The translations under genes were made by a program, and so were the position numbers. 9,445 bases of DNA from an uncultured Alphaproteobacteria bacterium (lineage in GTDB: Bacteria; Pseudomonadota; Alphaproteobacteria; Bin95), in the NCBI GenBank assembly GCA_913060845.1, contig CAJXVF010000051.1, positions 1 to 9,445 of the forward strand. Reading direction: 5' to 3'. A model generated the notes under the pieces. The model saw nothing but the letters and a program-made list of their open reading frames with translations, ran no database searches and was not told the origin of the DNA. This document shows positions 1 through 9,183 of this stretch, piece by piece. Numbering within the stretch: position 1 is the first letter of the stretch; each line of letters starts with the position of its first letter.

Positions 1-136
1 CATCATCGATAACCTGCGCATAAATATGCCGACCTGAGCGAAAAACAGACAGCCGCAAGCGACCGCGCGATTTCCGCTTCAGCGCCGCGCGTGTGCGCGC
101 ACGCCGGCGTTCCATCAATTGATTGGCGGTAAACAT
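1..136 (-). CDS. rplR: 50S ribosomal protein L18, 5' part only (cut by window edge)
   Basis: L18 binds 5S rRNA together with L5 and carries it into the central protuberance of the 50S subunit. Only the first 45 codons are present; the frame is open to base 1. The peptide begins [20 protein letters not shown] and continues through [20 protein letters not shown], which matches the conserved L18 pattern of an Arg-rich N-terminal arm followed by RLSVFRS and HIYAQVIDD. The ATG at 136 is chosen because AGGAG sits 9 nt upstream; the ATG at codon 8 would lie too far from that site. It follows rplF after 23 nt, the standard spc-operon order. Truncation is by the window edge, not by mutation. Confidence 0.93.
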   Translation of the reverse strand, partial: MFTANQLMERRRARTRAALKRKSRGRLRLSVFRSGRHIYAQVIDD

Positions 137-145
137 CCCGCGCGA

Positions 146-150
146 CTCCT
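146..150 (-). promoter_or_regulatory. Ribosome binding site of rplR
   Basis: AGGAG on the minus strand, 9 nt before the ATG at 136. It supports that ATG over the in-frame ATG at codon 8. Confidence 0.75.
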
Positions 151-159
151 ACGTCAGAA

Positions 160-693
160 TTACTTCTTCTTGCCTTCTTTGCGGTAGATAAACTCATCCG
201 CATATTTAACGCCCTTGCCCTTGTAAGGCTCTGGCGGCCGATAGGATCTGATCTCAGCAGCAATCTGGCCGACACGTTGTTTGTCAGCACCGCTCACTGA
301 AATCGCCGTTGGGCGCTCGCACTTAATGTCGATGCCTTCCGGAATAGGAAAGATCACGTCATGGCTGAAGCCAAGCTGTAACTTGAGGTTCTTTCCCTCG
401 ACCTGAGCGCGATAGCCAACGCCGTTGATCTCGAGGTTCTTTGTGAACCCTTCCGTAACCCCTGTCACCAAGGATTGCGCCAGGCTACGCATCGTGCCCC
501 ACATCATCCGGCTCTTTTCCGGATTGCCTTTCGGCGTGATGACAAGTTGGCCATCTTGGATGTCGGCACCAATAGTATCGCCTAGACGAAGCTTACGCTC
601 GCCCAACTTGCCTTTGGCCTTAATCGTTTGACCGTCAACAGTAACCGTCGTTCCAGACGGCACCTCGATCGGGCTTTTGCCAACGCGTGACAT
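160..693 (-). CDS. rplF: 50S ribosomal protein L6
   Basis: L6 binds 23S rRNA near the sarcin-ricin loop and the base of the stalk, where translation factors dock. The 177-residue product is the usual length. It starts MSRVGKSPIEVPSG and shows the two repeated L6 folds; the second ends in the family signature region RPPEPYKGKGVKYADE (about residues 152-167), followed by a Lys-rich tail (EGKKK). AAAGGA lies 8 nt before the ATG. The gene follows rpsH after 23 nt and precedes rplR by 23 nt. Nothing in it is unusual. Confidence 0.97.
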   Translation of the reverse strand: MSRVGKSPIEVPSGTTVTVDGQTIKAKGKLGERKLRLGDTIGADIQDGQLVITPKGNPEKSRMMWGTMRSLAQSLVTGVTEGFTKNLEINGVGYRAQVEGKNLKLQLGFSHDVIFPIPEGIDIKCERPTAISVSGADKQRVGQIAAEIRSYRPPEPYKGKGVKYADEFIYRKEGKKK

Positions 694-716
694 TGCCTAA
701 TTCCTTTCCCGCTCGC

Positions 717-1115
717 TCAGAATATCTGGCAGAGCACTTCGCCGCCAACATTCTGGCTACGCGCTTCATGGTCGGACAGCACACCTGATGGCGTCGACAA
801 TATAGAAATGCCGAGGCCGTTTCGATGCGGCTTGAGGTCCGAAACGCCGGTATACACACGTCGGCCAGGCTTTGATATCCGCTGAATTGTGCGAATTACA
901 CCTTCACCTTCGTAGTATTTCAGCTCGATCGACAGCTCATTCTTGCCACCGTCACGTTCATGCATTTCGAAGCCGCGGATATAGCCTTCCCGCTTAAGCA
1001 CTTCCAAAACATTCGCGCGCAGCTTCGAAGCCGGCGAGTTTACTACTGCTTGCCCGGCCCGCTGTCCATTACGGATGCGAGTCAACATATCCCCGAGCGG
1101 ATCGCTTAACGCCAT
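717..1115 (-). CDS. rpsH: 30S ribosomal protein S8
   Basis: S8 is a primary 16S rRNA binder that organises the central domain of the 30S subunit. In Escherichia coli it also represses the spc operon by binding mRNA at the start of rplE. The 132-residue protein is typical in length. It starts [18 protein letters not shown], and the C-terminal rRNA-binding part contains [20 protein letters not shown] and [10 protein letters not shown], close to the family signature. GAGG lies 8 nt before the ATG, and the gap after rpsN is 10 nt. Whether S8 autoregulates here cannot be shown from the sequence. Confidence 0.97.
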   Translation of the reverse strand: MALSDPLGDMLTRIRNGQRAGQAVVNSPASKLRANVLEVLKREGYIRGFEMHERDGGKNELSIELKYYEGEGVIRTIQRISKPGRRVYTGVSDLKPHRNGLGISILSTPSGVLSDHEARSQNVGGEVLCQIF

Positions 1116-1125
1116 CCTCTAATCC

Positions 1126-1431
1126 TCACCAGCTCGACTTCGTAACGCCTGGAATCATGCCCGTTGAGGCAAGATCACGCAGAGCAATACGAGACATCTT
1201 GAATTTGCGGTAATAGGCGCGTGGACGACCAGTGACGAGGCACCGGTTACGGACACGCGTCTTCGACGAATTGCGCGGCAATTTAGCCAGCGCCAAGGTC
1301 GCAGCAAAGCGTACATCAGCGGGCTGGGACTGATCGCTGATCAGATCCTTAAGCTCCGCACGCTTTTCAGCATACCTTGCCACCAGCTTTTGCCGGCGGA
1401 GATTGGTTTCAATGGCGCTAATCTTAGCCAT
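1126..1431 (-). CDS. rpsN: 30S ribosomal protein S14, long zinc-independent form
   Basis: S14 sits in the 30S head beside S3, S10 and S19 and is needed for late head assembly. The product is 101 residues, the length of the long type. Only one cysteine (C64) lies in the core motif [21 protein letters not shown] (about residues 61-81), so the CxxC pairs that bind zinc in the short form are absent. This makes it the C-minus type usual in Proteobacteria. AAGGAG lies 10 nt before the ATG. It follows rplE by 21 nt. Confidence 0.97.
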   Translation of the reverse strand: MAKISAIETNLRRQKLVARYAEKRAELKDLISDQSQPADVRFAATLALAKLPRNSSKTRVRNRCLVTGRPRAYYRKFKMSRIALRDLASTGMIPGVTKSSW

Positions 1432-1452
1432 GCTAATCGGGCTCCTTCGCGC

Positions 1453-1992
1453 TTAGTTCGGGAACGGCATGTTGAAGCCTTTGAGGAGTTCGAGCGCTTC
1501 CTCATTAGACTTAGCCGTTGTGCAGATAATCACGTCCATGCCGCGGATCTCGTCGATCTGGTCGTATTGGATCTCCGGGAACACCAACTGCTCTTTAAGA
1601 CCCATGGCGAAGTTGCCATTGCCGTCAAAGGACTTGGAGTTCAATCCACGAAAATCTCGAACGCGCGGCAGAGCGATATTCACCAAGCGATCCATGAACT
1701 CGTACATGCGTTGACGACGTAGCGTGACCTTGCAGCCAATAGCCATGCCATCGCGCAGCTTGAACGTCGCGATGGATGTCTTCGCCATCGTGACAACCGG
1801 CTTTTGACCGGCAATCAAGGTCATGTCCTGAACAGCTGACTGAACCTTCTTGCTATCATTCACGGCTTCCCCGACGCCAATGTTCAGGACAACTTTGTCC
1901 AATCGAGGCATCTGCATTGCGTTGGCATACTGGAATTTCTCCTGCATCGCCGGACGCACGACGTCCTGATAATGTTGTAGTAACCTTGCCAT
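1453..1992 (-). CDS. rplE: 50S ribosomal protein L5
   Basis: L5 binds 5S rRNA with L18, forms part of the central protuberance, and contacts the P-site tRNA and the 30S head. The 179-residue protein matches the family length. Visible family segments are [14 protein letters not shown] near residue 30, the [19 protein letters not shown] block, and a C-terminal [18 protein letters not shown] region. The ATG lies 6 nt after the rplX stop. The upstream purine tract (GGTAGACGGAC) is a weak Shine-Dalgarno match compared with its neighbours, which suggests translational coupling to rplX. That coupling is inference. Confidence 0.97.
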   Translation of the reverse strand: MARLLQHYQDVVRPAMQEKFQYANAMQMPRLDKVVLNIGVGEAVNDSKKVQSAVQDMTLIAGQKPVVTMAKTSIATFKLRDGMAIGCKVTLRRQRMYEFMDRLVNIALPRVRDFRGLNSKSFDGNGNFAMGLKEQLVFPEIQYDQIDEIRGMDVIICTTAKSNEEALELLKGFNMPFPN

Positions 1993-1998
1993 GTCCGT

Positions 1999-2313
1999 CT
2001 ACCGATCAATCGTTTCGCCGGAGGACTTGGCGACGCGTACTTTGCGGCCATCATCCAGCGTCTTGAAACCGACACGAGTCGGCTTGTCCGAAACAGGGTC
2101 AACATGGGAGATATTAGAAACGTGAATTGACGCTTCTTTCTCAACGATGCCGCCTTGGGCGAACTGGGTCGGCTTCGTATGCCGTTTGACCATGTTCACA
2201 CCTTGGACGATCACACGATCATCCTGGGGCATAACCTTGAGGACTTCACCCCGTTTGCCTTTATCACGACCGGCCAGCACAGCTACCTGGTCGCCTTTAC
2301 GAATGCGTTGCAT
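1999..2313 (-). CDS. rplX: 50S ribosomal protein L24
   Basis: L24 is an assembly-initiating protein that binds the 5' domain of 23S rRNA and lies near the tunnel exit. The product is 104 residues. Its N-terminus carries the KOW motif (about residues 6-27, [20 protein letters not shown]), and the middle contains [12 protein letters not shown] followed by [14 protein letters not shown], both standard for bacterial L24. AGGAG lies 11 nt before the ATG. It follows rplN by 14 nt and precedes rplE by 6 nt. Confidence 0.97.
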   Translation of the reverse strand: MQRIRKGDQVAVLAGRDKGKRGEVLKVMPQDDRVIVQGVNMVKRHTKPTQFAQGGIVEKEASIHVSNISHVDPVSDKPTRVGFKTLDDGRKVRVAKSSGETIDR

Positions 2314-2327
2314 GTCCCAAAAGTCTC

Positions 2328-2696
2328 CTAAAGCACTTCTGGGGCGAGCGAGATGATCTTCATGAAACGGCGGGCGCGCAATTCACGCACCACCGGCCCA
2401 AAGATACGTGTCCCGATCGGCTCCAACTGAGCATTGATAAGTACAGCCGCGTTCTTGTCGAAGCGGATCGTCGTCCCATCTTCCCGCTGCACGTCCTTAG
2501 CGGTCCGAACGACGACGGCGCGATGCACCTCACCCTTCTTAACGCGGCCACGCGGAATGGCGTCCTTGACAGAGACTACGATGACATCACCGACAGACGC
2601 ATAGCGCCGTTTCGTTCCGCCGAGGACACGAATACACTGCACACGCTTCGCGCCAGAATTGTCTGCGACCTCAAGGTTGGATTCAACCTGGATCAT
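2328..2696 (-). CDS. rplN: 50S ribosomal protein L14
   Basis: L14 binds 23S rRNA on the subunit interface, contacts L19, and forms a bridge to 16S rRNA; it is also the docking site of the silencing factor RsfS. The 122-residue length is exactly typical. It begins [20 protein letters not shown], then CIRVLGG, and ends [12 protein letters not shown], all family hallmarks. Its ATG lies 3 nt after the rpsQ stop, with GGAGG 8 nt upstream inside the end of rpsQ. In E. coli a separate spc operon starts at this gene. Here the 3-nt gap leaves no room for a promoter or terminator between the two blocks. Confidence 0.97.
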   Translation of the reverse strand: MIQVESNLEVADNSGAKRVQCIRVLGGTKRRYASVGDVIVVSVKDAIPRGRVKKGEVHRAVVVRTAKDVQREDGTTIRFDKNAAVLINAQLEPIGTRIFGPVVRELRARRFMKIISLAPEVL

Positions 2697-2699
2697 AGG

Positions 2700-2957
2700 T
2701 TAGCCCTCCCCGCCAACGGCGGCATCAGCCTGGCTAATTACTGTCCAACGCTTTTTCGCGGACAATGGCCGGCTTTCAATGATCTCGACTTGATCACCTG
2801 TCTTAAATTCATTGGCCTCATCGTGCGCCATGAATTTCTTATACGTAGTCATGATCTTGCCATACGCCTTGTGGCGCACCCGGCGTTCGACGCGGACGAC
2901 GATGGACTTTTCCATCTTATCGCTCACTACGAAGCCTCGTAATACTCGTTTGGGCAT
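2700..2957 (-). CDS. rpsQ: 30S ribosomal protein S17
   Basis: S17 is an OB-fold primary binder of the 5' domain of 16S rRNA. The product is 85 residues, slightly longer at the C-terminus than the E. coli protein. It starts MPKRVLRGFVVSDKMEKSIV and contains VERRVRHKAYGK, then a C-terminal ESRPLSAKKRWTVI segment; these are the usual S17 blocks. A short tail rich in Ala and Gly follows. GGAGG lies 9 nt before the ATG. It follows rpmC by 17 nt. Confidence 0.97.
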   Translation of the reverse strand: MPKRVLRGFVVSDKMEKSIVVRVERRVRHKAYGKIMTTYKKFMAHDEANEFKTGDQVEIIESRPLSAKKRWTVISQADAAVGGEG

Positions 2958-2974
2958 GCGTTACAGCCTCCGCG

Positions 2975-3172
2975 TCAAACCGCTGCCTGACGTTGCTCTT
3001 CGAGCACCGTCAGAATGCGGGCAATATCCCTACGGACCGTCTGAACGCGGGCCGTGTTTTCCAATTGGCCGGACGCTTGTTGGAAGCGCAAGTTCAGCGC
3101 TTCTTTCTTGAGCGCGGCCAGTGAGTCTTTCAATTCGTCAACGCTTTTCGCGCGCACATCGCCAGCTTTCAT
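2975..3172 (-). CDS. rpmC: 50S ribosomal protein L29
   Basis: L29 is a small two-helix protein next to L23 at the polypeptide tunnel exit. The product is 65 residues, the usual size. It starts [20 protein letters not shown] and contains the family block [20 protein letters not shown] (about residues 21-40), followed by a second helix with [21 protein letters not shown] lies 7 nt before the ATG, inside the end of rplP, and the stop of rplP is 4 nt upstream. The order rplP-rpmC-rpsQ is universal in bacteria. Confidence 0.97.
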   Translation of the reverse strand: MKAGDVRAKSVDELKDSLAALKKEALNLRFQQASGQLENTARVQTVRRDIARILTVLEEQRQAAV

Positions 3173-3176
3173 GGCC

Positions 3177-3596
3177 TTACTCCTCAGCGCCGAGGCGGGT
3201 CACGACACGGGTGTTGATTGGGAGCTTTGCAGCAGCCAGTTCAAACGCCACGCGAGCAACATCAGCCGGCACGCCTTCCATCTCAAACATGATGCGACCT
3301 GGCTTTACCCGGCACATCCAATATTCTGGAGAACCCTTACCCTTACCCATACGGACTTCGGCAGGCTTCGTGGACACCGGAACATCCGGAAATATACGAA
3401 TATAGACCTTACCTTGACGGCGAATGTGGCGTGTCATTGCCCGACGCGCTGCTTCGATCTGGCGCGCAGTGATGCGTCCAGGCTGTAGCGCCTTCAAACC
3501 AATGGAGCCAAAGTTCAGATCCGTCCCGCCCTTAGCGAGCCCATGGATCCGGCCTTTATGCGCCTTCCGGTATTTTGTACGTTTCGGACTGAGCAT
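3177..3596 (-). CDS. rplP: 50S ribosomal protein L16
   Basis: L16 is a late-assembling 50S protein that positions the A-site tRNA elbow near the peptidyl-transferase centre. The 139-residue product is close to the E. coli length. It starts [16 protein letters not shown], carries the basic [21 protein letters not shown] block (about residues 40-60), and has RMGKGKG at 82-88. The Arg of that last motif corresponds to the residue hydroxylated by RoxA in E. coli; whether it is modified here is unknown. GGAG lies 9 nt before the ATG. It is 26 nt downstream of rpsC. Confidence 0.97.
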   Translation of the reverse strand: MLSPKRTKYRKAHKGRIHGLAKGGTDLNFGSIGLKALQPGRITARQIEAARRAMTRHIRRQGKVYIRIFPDVPVSTKPAEVRMGKGKGSPEYWMCRVKPGRIMFEMEGVPADVARVAFELAAAKLPINTRVVTRLGAEE

Positions 3597-3622
3597 CGCT
3601 CAAATCTCCAAACTAGATAAAC

Positions 3623-4312
3623 TTAATTCTGGCGCGTCGCAGCCGGCTGTTCACTGGCCAGGCGCTTGTCCCGTGCCATTGGATCGTGGCCGATAACTTC
3701 GCCCTTAAAGATCCAGCACTTCACACCGCAAATGCCATAGGTCGTCTTCGCTTCAGCAAAGCCGTAATCGATATCAGCCCGCAATGTATGTAAGGGAACG
3801 CGACCCTCACGATACCATTCGGTCCGTGCGATCTCAGCACCACCAAGACGGCCCGCACAATTCAAGCGTATCCCAAGCGAGCCGAGTCGCATCGAACTCT
3901 GCACCGCACGCTTCATCGCACGACGAAACGATACACGGCGTGTTAATTGCTGCGCCACATTGTCCGCAACGAGCTGGGCATCGACCTCAGGCTTGCGCAC
4001 TTCGACAATGTTAATGCTGACATCGCTGTTGATGAGCTTGTTCAGCTCACCACGCAGCTTATCGATATCCGCACCCTTTTTGCCGATAACAACACCAGGA
4101 CGGGCTGTGTAAATGGTGACACGCGGCTTCTTAGCAGGGCGCTCAATCAGGATACGGCTAATGCCAGCCTGAGCGAGTTTGTCCGTCAAATAGCCGCGGA
4201 TCGCCAGGTCTTCGTGCAGAAGATCGCCGAAGTCCGCACCCGCATACCAGCGGGATTCCCACGTGCGGTTAATGCCGAGGCGAAGACCAATTGGATTGAC
4301 CTTATGACCCAT
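3623..4312 (-). CDS. rpsC: 30S ribosomal protein S3
   Basis: S3 lines the mRNA entry tunnel of the 30S subunit and contributes to unwinding structured mRNA. The product is 229 residues, typical of the family. It starts [14 protein letters not shown], has a KH RNA-binding domain with VIGKKG at about residues 75-80, and a C-terminal domain with [10 protein letters not shown] (about 129-138) and [19 protein letters not shown]. The ATG shares one base with the stop of rplV (TAATG), indicating coupled translation. Confidence 0.98.
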   Translation of the reverse strand: MGHKVNPIGLRLGINRTWESRWYAGADFGDLLHEDLAIRGYLTDKLAQAGISRILIERPAKKPRVTIYTARPGVVIGKKGADIDKLRGELNKLINSDVSINIVEVRKPEVDAQLVADNVAQQLTRRVSFRRAMKRAVQSSMRLGSLGIRLNCAGRLGGAEIARTEWYREGRVPLHTLRADIDYGFAEAKTTYGICGVKCWIFKGEVIGHDPMARDKRLASEQPAATRQN

Positions 4313-4701
4313 TAGGAAGCCTCCTCAGCGTCTTCAACTTCACGGACAATGATCGTCAGATTGCTAAACGGCTTCTGGATACGCGCGGCACGGCCACGAG
4401 CACGAGCATGGATGCGCTTCAGCATCATCTGCTTGCCAACAGAGGCTTCGCCAACAACTAAGCGGTCAACATCAAGCTGGTGATTATTCTCAGCGTTCGC
4501 GATCGCTGCAGACAATGCTTTACGCACGTCTTGCGCAATGCGCTTTGGCGAGAACTCAAGCACGTTCAAGGCATGCTCAACACGCTGGCCGCGAATTTGG
4601 CCCGCGACCAAGTTCAGCTTCTGCGGGCTAACCCGCAGGAACTTCACAAAGGCGCGCGCTTCATTATCAGCGGTGCGCGACGGATTAGATCCCTTACCCA
4701 T
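4312..4701 (-). CDS. rplV: 50S ribosomal protein L22
   Basis: L22 contacts all 23S rRNA domains, and its long beta-hairpin helps form the tunnel constriction together with L4. The product is 129 residues. It contains [17 protein letters not shown] (about residues 22-38), IANAENNH (about 67-74), and the hairpin region around VGEASVGK to [14 protein letters not shown] (about 83-108). It ends in an acidic EVEDAEEAS tail. The ATG overlaps the rpsS stop by one base (TGATG), and the gene ends overlapping rpsC, so three genes in a row are joined without spacers. Confidence 0.97.
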   Translation of the reverse strand: MGKGSNPSRTADNEARAFVKFLRVSPQKLNLVAGQIRGQRVEHALNVLEFSPKRIAQDVRKALSAAIANAENNHQLDVDRLVVGEASVGKQMMLKRIHARARGRAARIQKPFSNLTIIVREVEDAEEAS

Positions 4702-4979
4702 CAGCCCCTCTTAGATTTCTTGTCAGCCATGTGACCATAGTAGGTCCGGGTCGGCGAAAACTCGCCGAACTTGTGGCCGATCATGTTTTCATTGACCGAG
4801 ACGGGAATGAATTTTTGTCCATTGTGAACGCCGAACGTGAGACCCACGAACTGCGGCAATACCGTTGAACGGCGTGACCAAGTCCGGATCACGTCATTGC
4901 GCCCACTTTCACGAACAGCTTCTGCCTTCTTGAGCAGATAGCCATCCACAAACGGGCCTTTCCATACGGAGCGCGCCAT
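4701..4979 (-). CDS. rpsS: 30S ribosomal protein S19
   Basis: S19 lies in the 30S head next to S13 and contacts the 50S central protuberance near the A site. The 92-residue length is exactly typical. It starts [20 protein letters not shown] and ends with the signature area [20 protein letters not shown], then a Lys-rich tail. AGGGG lies about 7 nt before the ATG. The gap after rplB is 9 nt, and the stop overlaps the start of rplV. Confidence 0.97.
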   Translation of the reverse strand: MARSVWKGPFVDGYLLKKAEAVRESGRNDVIRTWSRRSTVLPQFVGLTFGVHNGQKFIPVSVNENMIGHKFGEFSPTRTYYGHMADKKSKRG

Positions 4980-4988
4980 CGTCTACCC

Positions 4989-5819
4989 CTACTTACCGTA
5001 ACGACGTCGGACGATCTTGGCGTCTGACGGCTTCTTTTTGCGAGTTCTGTGACCCTTCGTAGGTTTACCCCACGGAGTAACAGGATGACGACCACCGGAG
5101 GTGCGGCCTTCGCCGCCGCCATGCGGGTGATCAACCGGGTTCATGACAACGCCGCGAACGTGCGGGCGCTTGCCTTTCCAGCGATTACGGCCGGCTTTAG
5201 CCAGCGTTTGGTTGCTGTTGTCCGGATTAGATACGGCGCCGATTGAGGCCCAGCATTCCTGGCTAACCATGCGAACTTCGCCTGATGCCAAACGCAAGAG
5301 CGCTTCACCGGAGTCACGGCCGACCAACTGAACGTAAGCACCAGCGGCACGCGCGATCTGGCCGCCCTTGCCTGGCTTCATCTCCACATTGTGGATGACA
5401 GTGCCAACTGGGATACGACGAAGCTGCAAAGCATTACCAGGCTTAATGTCGGCATTGTCGCCAGACATAACCATGTCGCCAACGGCAAGCCGTTGCGGCG
5501 CCAAGATATAAGCGAGCTCACCATCTTCGTATTTGATCAGCGCGATAAAGGCCGTACGGTTTGGATCATATTCCAGCCGCTCAACAATCGCAGGGATGCC
5601 ATCGCGGCCCCGGCGCTTGAAGTCCACAAACCGATACCGGCGCTTATGTCCGCCGCCACGATGCCGTGATGTGATGTGGCCGTGATTGTTACGGCCGCCA
5701 GATTTCTTCAGACCCTCAGTCAAATCTTTGACTGGGCGGCCTTTCCAAAGCACGGAACGGTCTACGAGGACCAATCCGCGACGACCTGGAGACGTAGGTT
5801 TATATTTTTTCAGAGCCAT
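4989..5819 (-). CDS. rplB: 50S ribosomal protein L2
   Basis: L2 is a core 23S rRNA binder close to the peptidyl-transferase centre and is needed for subunit association. The product is 276 residues, full length. It starts [15 protein letters not shown], has the N-terminal basic segment [18 protein letters not shown] (about residues 43-60), and contains the C-terminal signature [14 protein letters not shown] (about 226-239). The first His of that signature (H231) matches the conserved His229 of E. coli L2, which matters for peptidyl transfer. GGAGG lies 10 nt before the ATG. It follows rplW by 27 nt, one of the larger gaps in the ribosomal-protein run. Confidence 0.98.
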   Translation of the reverse strand: MALKKYKPTSPGRRGLVLVDRSVLWKGRPVKDLTEGLKKSGGRNNHGHITSRHRGGGHKRRYRFVDFKRRGRDGIPAIVERLEYDPNRTAFIALIKYEDGELAYILAPQRLAVGDMVMSGDNADIKPGNALQLRRIPVGTVIHNVEMKPGKGGQIARAAGAYVQLVGRDSGEALLRLASGEVRMVSQECWASIGAVSNPDNSNQTLAKAGRNRWKGKRPHVRGVVMNPVDHPHGGGEGRTSGGRHPVTPWGKPTKGHRTRKKKPSDAKIVRRRYGK

Positions 5820-5846
5820 TCTGCTCTCTCCTCCCCGGTTTCGCCG

Positions 5847-6179
5847 CTAAACGCCGGACGCGACATCGATCATGTCGCCGTCGGCCAGGGTTACGATTGC
5901 TTTCTTGACGTCTTTGCGCTTGCCCAGCATGCCGCGGAACCGCTTCACCTTGCCTTTGACGCGGATCGTATTGACCGCAGTCACCGAAACATTGAACAGG
6001 CTTTCGACGGCCTGCTTAATCTCAGCTTTGTTGCTGTCAATCGCGACTTCAAACGTCACCTGATTATGTTCGGAGATCAGGGTCGCCTTTTCGCTAATGA
6101 TCGGCTTACGCAGGACATCCATTATCTGATTATGTGACAGCGGGCTCGCCGCTGGTTTGATTGCTCTTGCCCGGCTCAT
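5847..6179 (-). CDS. rplW: 50S ribosomal protein L23 with an N-terminal extension
   Basis: L23 sits at the tunnel exit and is the docking site for trigger factor and the signal recognition particle. The product is 110 residues. The L23 core begins at residue 20 with [16 protein letters not shown] and continues through [20 protein letters not shown] and [20 protein letters not shown]. The upstream ATG is chosen because GGAGG lies 10 nt before it and it overlaps the rplD stop (ATGA), a normal coupled arrangement. The internal Met20 has no good Shine-Dalgarno sequence. The choice adds 19 residues ([19 protein letters not shown]) that most L23 proteins lack, so the start is somewhat less certain than the gene itself. 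Confidence 0.95.
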   Translation of the reverse strand: MSRARAIKPAASPLSHNQIMDVLRKPIISEKATLISEHNQVTFEVAIDSNKAEIKQAVESLFNVSVTAVNTIRVKGKVKRFRGMLGKRKDVKKAIVTLADGDMIDVASGV

Positions 6180-6796
6180 TTGAGGCGCGCCTCCAGGTGC
6201 TCAACTGCATCGCGGGTCATGATGAGCATGTCCCGGCGCATGATATCAAAAACGTTAGCGCCTTGCTGTGGCAACACATCCACACCAGTCAGATTACGTG
6301 CTGCACGTGCGAACCCGGCATCTACCTCTGCACCGCCGACCACAAGGATCGACCGGGCGCCGAGACCATCGAGCTGAGCCTTCAGCGTCTTAGTTTTGGC
6401 GTCCTCTAACGCAAGGCTTTCGATAATCATCAGCTTACCTCCTGCCTGTTTGGCAGAGAGTGCGGACCGCATGCCGAGACGGCGGACTTTCTTCTGAAGA
6501 TTGTGGGCGTGGCTACGAACACGTGGACCATGAGCAACGGCACCACCGCGGAACAAGTTGGCGTTCGCACTACCGTGACGGGCGCGACCGGCACCTTTTT
6601 GGCGCCCAATACGTGTTTTGGTGACAGACACCTCAGCACGTTCCTGCGTTTTGTGAGTTCCTGCCTGACGCTTGGCGAGCTGCCAGCGCACAACGCGAGC
6701 AACGATATCGCCGCGTGGCTCTATACCGAACACGTCATCGGAGACTTCAATCTCACCCGCATCCGCGTTCGCTAATGTCTTCATGGAGAGTTTCAT
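6176..6796 (-). CDS. rplD: 50S ribosomal protein L4
   Basis: L4 binds 23S rRNA domain I and extends a loop into the exit tunnel; in E. coli it also represses the S10 operon. The product is 206 residues, close to the family norm. It starts [20 protein letters not shown]. The long tunnel loop is at about residues 62-92, with [15 protein letters not shown] and [10 protein letters not shown], followed by [14 protein letters not shown]. The ATG is chosen over Met5 because GGAGGAG lies 9 nt upstream, inside the end of rplC. The gap to rplC is 6 nt and the stop overlaps rplW. Whether it autoregulates here is not shown. Confidence 0.97.
   Translation of the reverse strand: MKLSMKTLANADAGEIEVSDDVFGIEPRGDIVARVVRWQLAKRQAGTHKTQERAEVSVTKTRIGRQKGAGRARHGSANANLFRGGAVAHGPRVRSHAHNLQKKVRRLGMRSALSAKQAGGKLMIIESLALEDAKTKTLKAQLDGLGARSILVVGGAEVDAGFARAARNLTGVDVLPQQGANVFDIMRRDMLIMTRDAVEHLEARLK
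6190..6194 (-). promoter_or_regulatory. Ribosome binding site of rplW
   Basis: GGAGG on the minus strand, 10 nt before the ATG at 6179 and lying within the last codons of rplD. It favours the upstream start of rplW over the internal Met at codon 20. Confidence 0.65.
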
Positions 6797-6802
6797 GTGG
6801 AC

Positions 6803-7576
6803 CTACTCCTCCCCGCCTTCGGCTGCAGTCTCAGGCGCATCTACGACGGCAGACTCGCCTTCGTCATTGGCCGGTGTGTTGCTGGCTTTCAGGCCAGCTG
6901 GGAACGGTGCTTCGCTCGGCATCGGCCGTCGAATTGCATCGATAATGTAAATGTAACCGCCAGCTGAACCAGGGATTGCCCCTTTGACCATCACCAATCC
7001 GCGCTCTGCATCTATCCGCGCGACTTTAAGATGTTGCTGCGTGCGATTGCGTGCACCCATTTGTCCGGCCATCTTCTTGCCCTTCCACACCTTGCCCGGA
7101 TCCTGACTGTTACCAGTCGAACCATGAGAACGGTGGGAGACGGACACACCATGCGTAGCCCGAAGACCGGCAAAACCATGCCGCTTCATAGCGCCCGCAA
7201 AACCTTTACCGATCGTCTCGCCAGAGATATCGACCAGCTGACCTTCAAGAAAGTGATCGGCGGACAACTCAGCCCCAACATCAACAAGCGCGTCATCGCT
7301 GACACGGAATTCCTTCAAACGCTTCTTAGGCTCAACCTCAGCCTTCGCGAAGACGCCGCGCATTGGCTGCGGCACGTTCTTCGGCTTTGCCGGGTCATAA
7401 CCAAGCTGCACGGCCGCATAGCCATTGGCGTCAGGTGTGCGCTGACCAACGACAAAATTGCCGCTGACATCGATGACGGTTACAGGGATATGCGCCCCGG
7501 CTTCGCCAAACAACCGCGTCATACCGAGCTTGCGCCCGATCAGACCAGTTCTACGGGTGGGCTTTGACCTTGCCAT
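6803..7576 (-). CDS. rplC: 50S ribosomal protein L3 with terminal extensions
   Basis: L3 initiates 50S assembly and sends an extension toward the peptidyl-transferase centre. The product is 257 residues, compared with 209 in E. coli. The core begins [15 protein letters not shown] after a basic leader, MARSKPTR. The signature [14 protein letters not shown] lies at about residues 124-137, and [16 protein letters not shown] (about 148-163) contains Q158. By alignment, Q158 corresponds to the E. coli Gln150 methylated by PrmB. After about residue 218 comes a tail that becomes acidic ([20 protein letters not shown]), which E. coli L3 lacks. The ATG lies 4 nt after rpsJ, with AAGG 9 nt upstream, and there is no other Met before residue 19. 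Confidence 0.97.
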   Translation of the reverse strand: MARSKPTRRTGLIGRKLGMTRLFGEAGAHIPVTVIDVSGNFVVGQRTPDANGYAAVQLGYDPAKPKNVPQPMRGVFAKAEVEPKKRLKEFRVSDDALVDVGAELSADHFLEGQLVDISGETIGKGFAGAMKRHGFAGLRATHGVSVSHRSHGSTGNSQDPGKVWKGKKMAGQMGARNRTQQHLKVARIDAERGLVMVKGAIPGSAGGYIYIIDAIRRPMPSEAPFPAGLKASNTPANDEGESAVVDAPETAAEGGEE

Positions 7577-7580
7577 AAAC

Positions 7581-7889
7581 TTAGACCTTGATCTCTACAT
7601 CGACGCCGGCAGAGAGATCGAGGCGCATAAGCGCATCAACTGTCTGCGGAGTCGGTTCAACAATATCCAGCACGCGGCGATGCGTACGCATCTCAAACTG
7701 CTCGCGGGATTTCTTATCGATGTGCGGGCCGCGCAACACCGTGTATTTCTGGATCTTCGTCGGCAGCGGAATAGGGCCGCGCACAGTGGCACCCGTCCGT
7801 TTCGCTGTGTTGACGATTTCGCTTGTGGACTGATCCAGCACGCGATGATCGAACGCCTTTAGGCGGATGCGTATGTTTTGACTATCCAT
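7581..7889 (-). CDS. rpsJ: 30S ribosomal protein S10 (NusE)
   Basis: S10 is part of the 30S head and, as NusE, joins NusB and NusG in transcription antitermination and transcription-translation coupling. The product is 102 residues, starting [20 protein letters not shown] and containing the family motif [20 protein letters not shown]. The frame is open for 21 codons upstream to another ATG at 7952. That extension ([20 protein letters not shown]) is unlike S10, whereas AGGGG lies 9 nt before the ATG at 7889, so the shorter form is chosen. It is the first gene of the S10 block and lies 75 nt after tuf. Confidence 0.97.
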   Translation of the reverse strand: MDSQNIRIRLKAFDHRVLDQSTSEIVNTAKRTGATVRGPIPLPTKIQKYTVLRGPHIDKKSREQFEMRTHRRVLDIVEPTPQTVDALMRLDLSAGVDVEIKV

Positions 7890-7898
7890 CGTTCTTTT

Positions 7899-7903
7899 CC
7901 CCT
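7899..7903 (-). promoter_or_regulatory. Ribosome binding site of rpsJ
   Basis: AGGGG on the minus strand, 9 nt before the ATG at 7889. It decides the rpsJ start against the upstream in-frame ATG at 7952. Confidence 0.7.
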
Positions 7904-7932
7904 GTCGCCGCCCGCCCTGCCCCATAGCGGGA

Positions 7933-7945
7933 CTGGCGGCGCCAG
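7933..7945 (-). other. Small hairpin in the tuf-rpsJ spacer
   Basis: CTGGC-GCC-GCCAG on the minus strand forms a 5-bp stem with a 3-nt loop, extendable by one G-U pair. It sits in the 75-nt spacer between tuf and rpsJ. No U-run follows, so it does not look like an intrinsic terminator. It may be a pause or processing signal, or chance in GC-rich sequence. Confidence 0.35.
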
Positions 7946-7964
7946 CGTTCAACCTTCAGCTTGC

Positions 7965-9155
<1,191 letters not shown>

Positions 9156-9183
9156 GTTCGCCTCGATCTCTGTGGACGATCAC

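Noticed and set aside
3..290. A 95-codon minus-strand frame spanning the rplF end and the rplR start
   Set aside because: It overlaps both genes in a different frame. The real product at the window edge is L18 starting at 136.
1952..1966. Small GGACG/CGTCC hairpin inside the start of rplE, at the place where S8 binds spc mRNA in E. coli
   Set aside because: The stem is only 5 bp within coding sequence, and I cannot match it to the bulged S8-binding structure. It could be chance.
7031..7567. A 178-codon plus-strand open frame opposite rplC
   Set aside because: It is a shadow of the L3 coding sequence, with no recognisable protein motif.
7890..7952. Upstream ATG extending rpsJ by 21 codons
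   Set aside because: The added residues do not resemble S10 N-termini, and AGGGG sits correctly before the downstream ATG at 7889.
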